Assembly: GCA_012965455.1 (NCBI GenBank)
Contig: DTSG01000292.1
Location: forward strand, 10,925-31,071
DNA: 20,147 nucleotides
Source: Planctomycetaceae bacterium
Lineage (GTDB): Bacteria; Planctomycetota; Planctomycetia; Pirellulales; Pirellulaceae
Direction: 5' to 3'
The position numbers and the translations under genes were made by a program. Within the stretch, counting starts at the first letter, position 1. Each line of letters opens with the position of its first letter. The notes below the pieces were generated by a model. The model made no database searches, was not told the origin of the DNA, and saw nothing but the letters and a program-made list of their open reading frames with translations. This document shows, piece by piece, positions 14,966 through 20,147 of the stretch.

Positions 14966-15469
14966 ATGGGTCATTCGTTTCATAATCCGCTAGTAACACT
15001 ACACGATTCGCGTGGCCGTATAGTGTTTGCGCAGCCTCTTATTAAGCTTTCCGCGGCTGAAGTCATTTATAGTCAGCCTTGGGACTGGGTGCGTACGGAT
15101 ATTGAGAGAAACGAAATTCGTATGGCTTTTCAAAAGGTTCTGTTTGATCGTGAATCAATTACCCTTCGTGCAACTTTCTATTTTGGTGGGGAACCGATGC
15201 TTTACGAGTGTAATGCGGTCCCAGTGGACACCGATGATATTATGGTAATGGCAACATCTGTCCCCATTGAGGAGGCCCATAATTCGCTTTCAAACCGAGA
15301 AATTGAATGCTTGCGAGAGTTGATTAGTGGGAAACACACCTCGTCGATTGCGCAAAAGATGGGCGTCAAGAGTACGACGATCAATACCTATAAACAGCGG
15401 ATCAAGGAAAAGCTGGGGATTGATACTCTCTCAGGATTAATTGCTTGGGGCTGCAAACATTTGGGGTAA
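14966..15469 (+). CDS. PAS-like / LuxR-type transcriptional regulator
   Basis: 167 residues from ATG-14966, or 178 from an in-frame TTG at 14933; neither has a strong ribosome site. The N-terminal 100 residues look like a short PAS-type sensor: a DSRGRIVFAQPLI strand-loop, PWDWVRTDIERNEIRMAFQ like the helix after the PAS core, and strands up to DDIMVMATSVP. Residues about 106-165 are a GerE/LuxR helix-turn-helix: LSNREIECLRELISGK, then SIAQKMGVKSTTINTYKQ and IKEKLGI. No phospho-acceptor receiver domain is present, so it is not a standard response regulator. It is probably cytoplasmic and binds DNA as a dimer. The nearest divergent gene is the small protein at 14717. It is convergent with the VCBS gene; targets and ligand are unknown. 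Confidence 0.83.
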   Translation: MGHSFHNPLVTLHDSRGRIVFAQPLIKLSAAEVIYSQPWDWVRTDIERNEIRMAFQKVLFDRESITLRATFYFGGEPMLYECNAVPVDTDDIMVMATSVPIEEAHNSLSNREIECLRELISGKHTSSIAQKMGVKSTTINTYKQRIKEKLGIDTLSGLIAWGCKHLG

Positions 15470-15597
15470 TCAATATCGTTAGCCCGCCCACAACAACATA
15501 CGCTCGTACAAGGGCATCCTGAGGAGGTCTTGTCATCTGCTCGGAACCACGAACTGATAGTTTATTGAGGGGAAGCTCAAGTAACGCCGTTGTTTGC
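15470..15597. other. Convergent intergenic gap without recognisable feature
   Basis: 128 nt between the stop codons of the LuxR-type regulator and the VCBS protein gene. I see no strong hairpin with a U-tract and no short reading frame with a ribosome site. Confidence 0.5.
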
Positions 15598-16782
15598 CTA
15601 TTTTGGGGCGGGACCCTGGTTGAGCAAGATATAGGTTCCTGATTTCCCGGCAACGGCAATATCCAACTTTCCATCGGCGTTGATGTCAGCAGTGCGAATT
15701 TGCAGTCCGATCCCAATTCGACCTTTACTGATTGTGTGTTTTTCAAAACGTGCTCGTTGCGTATCTATCACGAAATAGCAGATTTCAATTGGATCCTTGG
15801 CCCCAGCGTCTCTGCCGTTATGAGCAAAGTACCGTTTTCCGGTGATCAACTCCGGTTTACCATCTCCAGTGAGGTCAGCAAGATGAAGTGCATGTTGTTG
15901 CGAGATAGATTTGTCGATCTCATGATGCTCAAATTCCACTGTCCCGTCCTTGTTTCCTTTGTTTTCCCACCACGACAACCCATATTCATGCCCAGCGGCG
16001 TAAATGATATCGTTTTTGCCATCGTTGTTAACGTCGAAGACTAACATCGGCACGGCACCGTGTACGGTCCAATCTTTATGATAGCGCCAAGGTTTGCCAA
16101 AATACGGCGGTCCAGGATTCTCATACCAACCGTTTCCCGTCAGAAGATCAGCGTGGCCATCACCAGTGATGTCACCCACGCCCATCCCGTGCCCGTTTCC
16201 ACGCTCTCCGATTACGTGCTTTGATAAACTCGGTGCGCCGTCGGGACCCGTTGAACTGAGGCTCCAAACATAGAAGGGCGTGTCCTTACCCCAACTATTA
16301 ACCAACCATTCAGGAATGCCGTCGCCGTTGATATCAGCCATTAGTTGCCCTTCGTTTTGAGAAGCTTTAGTATCAACGAGCAAGTGTTCTTTCCATAGCT
16401 GGCCTAAGCGGAGTTTCTCTTTACCGGGATTTTCGTACCAGTGCACGGTGCTAGGGATAAATGAGCCGGCAATTATATCCATTTTTCCGTCCTTGTTTAC
16501 GTCATATGCGAAATCACCGTTACTCTCTACATAACCATTGAAGTCGTCTATGGAGCGAACTGGCTGCGCACGAAATTCCGGGTTGCGATACCAAAATCTG
16601 CCGGCGCAAATATCCAATTTCCCATCACCGTCAAAATCGGCGATGTCTATTCCTTCGTTTGCATCCACAGCCAACGGTATGACTTTCCAAGATAAACTAG
16701 CATCAGCGGCGGACAATAATGGACATCCAACCGTCGCAATAGCTAGAGCAATTGGTAGCGCACATAAAAAGTTGCGAATCAT
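15598..16782 (-). CDS. Secreted FG-GAP/VCBS repeat protein, predicted seven-bladed calcium-binding propeller
   Basis: 394 residues. The signal peptide is residues 1 to about 25 (ALPIALAIATVGCPLLSA); the TVGC could also act as a weak lipobox. Seven evenly spaced calcium-loop motifs follow: DFDGDGKLD (49-57), DVNKDGKMD (94-102), DINGDGIPE (150-158), DITGDGHAD (204-212), DVNNDGKND (250-258), DLTGDGKPE (303-311) and DINADGKLD (366-374). Several are followed by GxxWYENPG. One loop per blade predicts a seven-bladed integrin-like propeller. Such proteins are common in Planctomycetes and are thought to be exported binding proteins; no catalytic residues can be assigned. The gene lies 19 nt downstream of the amidohydrolase on the same strand and is probably co-transcribed with it. 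The partner bound is unknown. Confidence 0.87.
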   Translation of the reverse strand: MIRNFLCALPIALAIATVGCPLLSAADASLSWKVIPLAVDANEGIDIADFDGDGKLDICAGRFWYRNPEFRAQPVRSIDDFNGYVESNGDFAYDVNKDGKMDIIAGSFIPSTVHWYENPGKEKLRLGQLWKEHLLVDTKASQNEGQLMADINGDGIPEWLVNSWGKDTPFYVWSLSSTGPDGAPSLSKHVIGERGNGHGMGVGDITGDGHADLLTGNGWYENPGPPYFGKPWRYHKDWTVHGAVPMLVFDVNNDGKNDIIYAAGHEYGLSWWENKGNKDGTVEFEHHEIDKSISQQHALHLADLTGDGKPELITGKRYFAHNGRDAGAKDPIEICYFVIDTQRARFEKHTISKGRIGIGLQIRTADINADGKLDIAVAGKSGTYILLNQGPAPK

Positions 16783-16801
16783 AGTAAGTTATTTCCGTGA
16801 A

Positions 16802-18076
16802 TTAATTAGAATTAAATAACGTGCCGGCTTTGATTATACCGTTCTGAATTACCGCGAGTAAGTTCTGCTTGTCTTCGATTAGACTAATATCATCTAAGAC
16901 GTCACCAGCGACTACGAGAATGTCGGCTATTTTTCCCGTTTCAAGGGTGCCAAGTTTGTCTTGGACGCCGATTATCTCCGCTCCCGTCCGAGTCGCACAT
17001 ATTAGCGTTTCCTTAGCAGTGAGACCGACGTGTTCAACGAAAAATGTTAGCTCCTTCGCATAGTCCCCGTGAGGATTCCAGGCGAAGCCATAATCTCCCC
17101 CAAGGCCTAATCGCCCTCCTTCTCGAATAATACGTTGGGCGCTCAGCGTACCTGCGTCAAGCGTTTCCTGATGACCGTCAATAACTTGTTGCGACATGCC
17201 GAATTCTGGCCCGTGCAGGATAGACGCCTTTTCAAAATACAAGGCAGGAACTACCGGAACGTCACGTTCCAATAACAACTCCATTGTTTCGTCATCCATA
17301 AACGTCCCGTGTTCGATCGAATCAAAGCCTGCTAGCAAGGCATTCCTAATTCCCTTGGTGGCACGGCAATGTCCCGTGACTTTCAGGTTGTGGTTGTGTG
17401 CAGTCGTGACTACTGCTTGCATTTCATCAAACGTCATGCAGAGCGTGTGGTGGTCATTCATGTCTGGTGAAGCCGCGTCCCCGGTTGGGTACGTCTTTAT
17501 CCACTCGACTCCGTCCTTAACCAGTTTGCGAACAGCAGCGGTGGCCTCTGAGGGTCCGTTTACTAGTAGCACTAGTCCATCCATTCCGATTTTCCGATAA
17601 TCGGGATTCCAGTCCATCAAACCTCCTACGCCACAGATTTCTCGCCCGCTGGCTGTCAATCGCGGACCTCTAACAACCTCTTCTGAGATAGCTTTCTTTA
17701 GCCAAACATCAATATTGAACAACGAACCACCACTCCGTGCGGATGTATAACCGTGTTCCAGTGCACACGCTGCGTTTTGGGATGCTAGTAGAGTGACATA
17801 CTCGACTGGATATTTTATATCCAAATCTTCGAGAGTTTCGACGTTGAAGTACGTCGCGTGAAAGTGCGCCTCGACTAATCCAGGCAGAATCGTGCCTCCC
17901 TTAGCATCAATGACCAAGGTATTGCTGCCCTGCACGGCGGGGGCGTGGTGAGTTGAACCAACGTAGGTAATTGTACCGTCGACGATATGTAATTCACCGT
18001 CGCCGTGAGGATCATTACCGTTAGACGTGAAAATTGTACCGTTGCGAATTACGGTTGGTGTCGAATTATAGATCAT
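16802..18076 (-). CDS. Metal-dependent amidohydrolase (imidazolonepropionase/prolidase-like subgroup)
   Basis: 424 residues with the complete amidohydrolase layout: an N-terminal beta-sandwich strand set (VIRNGTIFTSNG, LVIDAKGGTILPGLVEAHFHA), metal ligands H71 and H73 in HFH, K194 in WIKTYPTGD (possibly carboxylated), H236 in VTGHC, H256 in SIEHG and D328 in LGGDYG. The C-terminal GTLETGKIADILVVAGD is typical. The acidic residue preceding HxH is Glu (EAHFH) where many members have Asp. Relatives cleave cyclic amides or dipeptides, and the substrate here is not predictable. No signal peptide is visible, so the enzyme is probably cytoplasmic, unlike its secreted downstream neighbour. ATG-18076 has no Shine-Dalgarno. 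It is divergent from hemH. Confidence 0.88.
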   Translation of the reverse strand: MIYNSTPTVIRNGTIFTSNGNDPHGDGELHIVDGTITYVGSTHHAPAVQGSNTLVIDAKGGTILPGLVEAHFHATYFNVETLEDLDIKYPVEYVTLLASQNAACALEHGYTSARSGGSLFNIDVWLKKAISEEVVRGPRLTASGREICGVGGLMDWNPDYRKIGMDGLVLLVNGPSEATAAVRKLVKDGVEWIKTYPTGDAASPDMNDHHTLCMTFDEMQAVVTTAHNHNLKVTGHCRATKGIRNALLAGFDSIEHGTFMDDETMELLLERDVPVVPALYFEKASILHGPEFGMSQQVIDGHQETLDAGTLSAQRIIREGGRLGLGGDYGFAWNPHGDYAKELTFFVEHVGLTAKETLICATRTGAEIIGVQDKLGTLETGKIADILVVAGDVLDDISLIEDKQNLLAVIQNGIIKAGTLFNSN

Positions 18077-18143
18077 TTGATGGTAAGAGCTGTTTTCAAG
18101 GCAGGATAGGACTAGGAGATTGTGGGGTGTGAGTGGGTCAACC

Positions 18144-18175
18144 GTAGACGCGAAGTGTCAGTAGACGCTATTATA
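18144..18175. promoter_or_regulatory. Direct repeat and overlapping -10-like boxes in the amidohydrolase/hemH intergenic region
   Basis: GTAGACGC occurs exactly at 18144-18151 and 18161-18168 (period 17). Directly after it, TATTAT on the plus strand (18169-18174) overlaps TATAAT on the minus strand (18175-18170), giving possible divergent -10 elements for hemH and the amidohydrolase. Matching -35 boxes are poor on both strands, so this is tentative. Confidence 0.3.
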
Positions 18176-18213
18176 GACGATTGCACGGCGAATAGTACAC
18201 GAGTGAGAAACCA

Positions 18214-19242
18214 ATGGCGCACAAGAACGGAAAAACCCTCAATTACGATGCGGTGGTCGTCTTGTCGTTTGGTGGACCTGAGGGACCTGAGGACGTCCTG
18301 CCATTCTTACATAATGTTACTCGAGGGCGGCAAATACCGGAAAGTCGCTTAGTGGAGGTAGCTGAACATTATCAAGCGTTTGGCGGAATTAGTCCGATTA
18401 ATGGCCAAAATAGGGAATTTGTTCGTCATCTGTCAGCAGAGCTTGAACGCCGAGGCTTAGACCTACCGGTTTTGTTTGGCAACAGAAATTGGCACCCTTA
18501 TTTAGTGGATACGCTCGCTACTGCTGTGGAATCTGGATATTCACGTATCCTTGCTCTTGTTACATCTGCCTTTAGTTCGTATTCCGGATGCCGACAATAC
18601 TTAGAAGATATTGAAGGTGCAGTTGCTTCCATCGATCCACAGACGACTCTAGCGGTCGACAAAATTAGACCGTTCTATAACTCTTCCGGTTTTATCGGCG
18701 CAATCCAAGATAATCTGCGTGAGACACTGGAAGCGTTCGATGAGGACGCAGATGAAGACGTGCTGATTCTTTTTACCGCGCACAGTATTCCGCTGTCGAT
18801 GGCGAACAACTGTGAATACGAGGAACAATTGAGGGAGGCATGTTTACTGGTTATGGACCAGTTTGATGATAATCCATGGAAGTTGGTATTCCAGAGCCGT
18901 AGCGGACCAGGCACGCAACCATGGCTCGAGCCTGACATCTGCCACGCCATCGAAGGGTCGGGCCAATCGAATATAGTCGCCTGCCCAATTGGATTTGTAT
19001 CAGACCATATGGAAGTTCTGTTTGACCTAGATCTGGATGCAAAAAATGCCTGTGAAGTTCGCGGCATCAAATTTGGCCGTGTCGCGGCTGTTGGCACCAA
19101 CCCCATTTTCGTTTCGGGAATTACTGACTTAATTGAACAACGCTGCGGGACGATGCAGCACGTCGTAACGTTAGGCGTACGTGGTGAATGGACGGATCAC
19201 TGTGAATTGGACTGTTGTCTCGGACCGGACGCTGGGAATTAG
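18214..19242 (+). CDS. hemH: Ferrochelatase, probably [2Fe-2S]-containing
   Basis: 342 residues; inserts Fe2+ into protoporphyrin IX or coproporphyrin III at the end of heme synthesis. The family signatures are clear: VVLSFGGPEGPEDVLPFL near the N-terminus, YQAFGGISPINGQN, the catalytic histidine H190 in FTAHSIP, and the acidic residue E267 in GFVSDHMEVLFDLD. C126 in SSYSGCRQYLEDI and the C-terminal HCELDCC (C330, C334, C335) lie where mycobacterial ferrochelatases hold a [2Fe-2S] cluster. The start is ATG-18214 after GAGAAACCA; the same nine bases precede the small-protein ATG at 14717. Divergent from the amidohydrolase. The stop codon interlocks with that of the convergent nuclease gene (4-nt overlap). 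Whether it uses proto- or coproporphyrin cannot be decided here, so cpfC is an alternative name. Confidence 0.93.
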   Translation: MAHKNGKTLNYDAVVVLSFGGPEGPEDVLPFLHNVTRGRQIPESRLVEVAEHYQAFGGISPINGQNREFVRHLSAELERRGLDLPVLFGNRNWHPYLVDTLATAVESGYSRILALVTSAFSSYSGCRQYLEDIEGAVASIDPQTTLAVDKIRPFYNSSGFIGAIQDNLRETLEAFDEDADEDVLILFTAHSIPLSMANNCEYEEQLREACLLVMDQFDDNPWKLVFQSRSGPGTQPWLEPDICHAIEGSGQSNIVACPIGFVSDHMEVLFDLDLDAKNACEVRGIKFGRVAAVGTNPIFVSGITDLIEQRCGTMQHVVTLGVRGEWTDHCELDCCLGPDAGN

Positions 19243-20147
19243 ACTGAAACCTGTACGCCGGCGTGGGTAAAGATGAGTCGAGCTCCAATTTGTGCCGACT
19301 CGAGGGCAAACATCTGCGCAATAGCTTTTCTATAGGCGGTGACCTGCGGTTGATAGTGAGATACGCTGGCTGTCAATTCCTCCGTACCATCCTCGACGCG
19401 GTCCGTTTTATAGTCGCATACATCCACAGCGACGATATGGTGGTTCACACGCATGACCACCAAACGGTCTATAAATCCACGCAATAAATTCCCGTCGACC
19501 GACGCACAAATTGGGTATTCATTGTGTACCGCAAACTTCGTGGATTCTGGGGTCGGTTCATTTGAACCCCGTAGCGGACTTGTGGGCTCATTAAAATAGA
19601 AATCGGTTTTTAGAATGTGTGCCAGCGGAGCGTTTTCGACAAACATTGCGAGATGAGATTGTAACTCGCGGGAAACGTCACCGTATTTTGAAGTAAACGC
19701 TTCCATGGCCGCATCCCAATATGACCCTTCCGCCCAGTCTATTTGTTCCATGAAGTAGTGAAGCTGAGTGCCAAATAAGAGTGCAGGTGTTGAAGAGGAT
19801 CGAAGGACACCTGACAACAAGAAGTTCTCGCCGCCCTCGAGCGACGACGGTGAGGCACTCGCTAATGGAGTCGGTTCCGTTGTCGATGCGGGTGCTAACG
19901 GAACCGGTAGGAAGGCTTCAGCTTTAAGTGGTTTAGGATCGTAGACGGGTAATTTATCAAACCAAGCTGGATTGCCATTTGCATAAACGACGCTATTTGG
20001 CGTTTGGGAGTATTCGTCGCCAATCGCCATTTGAATAATGCCGGCGCCAGTTAACGGCGGCGATTTTGGTTCTTTAGGTTGACAAGGTCCGATGAGGTAA
20101 AGAGCGCGGGCGGCTCGTGTCAATGAGACATATAGGACACATAAACT
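19239..20147 (-). CDS. addA: C-terminal part of AddA/RecB-type UvrD helicase-nuclease, 5' truncated by window edge
   Basis: About 302 residues are visible; the frame runs off the window edge. It begins with LYVSLTRAARALYL, helicase motif VI of the UvrD/RecB superfamily, so the TTG at 20123 is an internal Leu. A low-complexity Pro/Ala/Ser linker (PVPLAPASTTEPTPLASASP) leads to a PD-(D/E)xK nuclease domain: FGTQLHYFMEQIDW with H130, GFIDRLVV with D227, VDVCDYKTDRV with D245 and K247, then HYQPQVTAYRKAI. These are the AddA/RecB nuclease motifs, and the spacing fits AddA. It would process double-strand DNA ends for recombination repair with an AddB partner, which is not in the window. Fragment numbering counts from the window edge. 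Convergent with hemH, overlapping by 4 nt. Confidence 0.88.
   Translation of the reverse strand, partial: SLCVLYVSLTRAARALYLIGPCQPKEPKSPPLTGAGIIQMAIGDEYSQTPNSVVYANGNPAWFDKLPVYDPKPLKAEAFLPVPLAPASTTEPTPLASASPSSLEGGENFLLSGVLRSSSTPALLFGTQLHYFMEQIDWAEGSYWDAAMEAFTSKYGDVSRELQSHLAMFVENAPLAHILKTDFYFNEPTSPLRGSNEPTPESTKFAVHNEYPICASVDGNLLRGFIDRLVVMRVNHHIVAVDVCDYKTDRVEDGTEELTASVSHYQPQVTAYRKAIAQMFALESAQIGARLIFTHAGVQVSV

Overview
The window looks like chromosomal DNA of a planctomycete, most likely a Pirellulaceae-type or related member of Planctomycetia. This is inferred from gene content: three large membrane-spanning Ser/Thr kinases (two with beta-propeller tails), a PF07638-type ECF sigma factor paired with one of them, a secreted DUF1080 protein, a secreted FG-GAP/VCBS calcium-loop protein and a bacterial CE15 esterase. 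Base composition is near 50% GC by eye (not computed). No rRNA, tRNA, CRISPR array, insertion sequence or phage gene was seen. Both ends of the window cut a gene.

Layout. (1) 1-2312, plus strand: the 3' part of lutB, then lutC overlapping it by 8 nt, then a secreted DUF1080 protein 7 nt further on. This is an apparent lactate-oxidation operon with an unexpected sugar-related third gene. (2) 10296-2427, minus strand: two tandem paralogous Ser/Thr kinases of 1585 and about 1039 residues. Each has a cytoplasmic kinase domain, one membrane helix, a long coiled coil and a large WD40-like propeller. Their reading frames overlap by 8 nt. Each has lost a different conserved kinase element. (3) 10405-11700, plus strand: a secreted CE15 (glucuronoyl-esterase-like) hydrolase, divergent from the kinase pair and convergent with the next operon. 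(4) 14717-11719, minus strand: a 65-residue small protein, an ECF sigma factor, and a third Ser/Thr kinase with an extracytoplasmic beta-rich domain. The kinase starts with TTG inside the end of the sigma gene, behind a clear Shine-Dalgarno sequence. A good promoter with a perfect 16-bp dyad lies ahead of the sigma gene. (5) 14966-15469, plus strand: a small PAS-like/LuxR-type regulator. (6) 18076-15598, minus strand: an amidohydrolase followed by a secreted seven-loop VCBS propeller protein. (7) 18214-19242, plus strand: ferrochelatase, with cysteines that suggest a [2Fe-2S] cluster. (8) 20147-19239, minus strand: the C-terminal part of an AddA/RecB-type helicase-nuclease, tail to tail with hemH and overlapping it by 4 nt.

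How the parts may fit together. The strongest candidate system is region 4. A membrane kinase with an outward-facing beta-rich domain is translationally coupled to its sigma factor and sits beside a polysaccharide-active esterase. This suggests a sense-outside, transcribe-inside module, but the link to the esterase is inference only. The kinase pair in region 2 is the second candidate: co-translated, closely related kinases with complementary active-site losses that might work as a heteromer.
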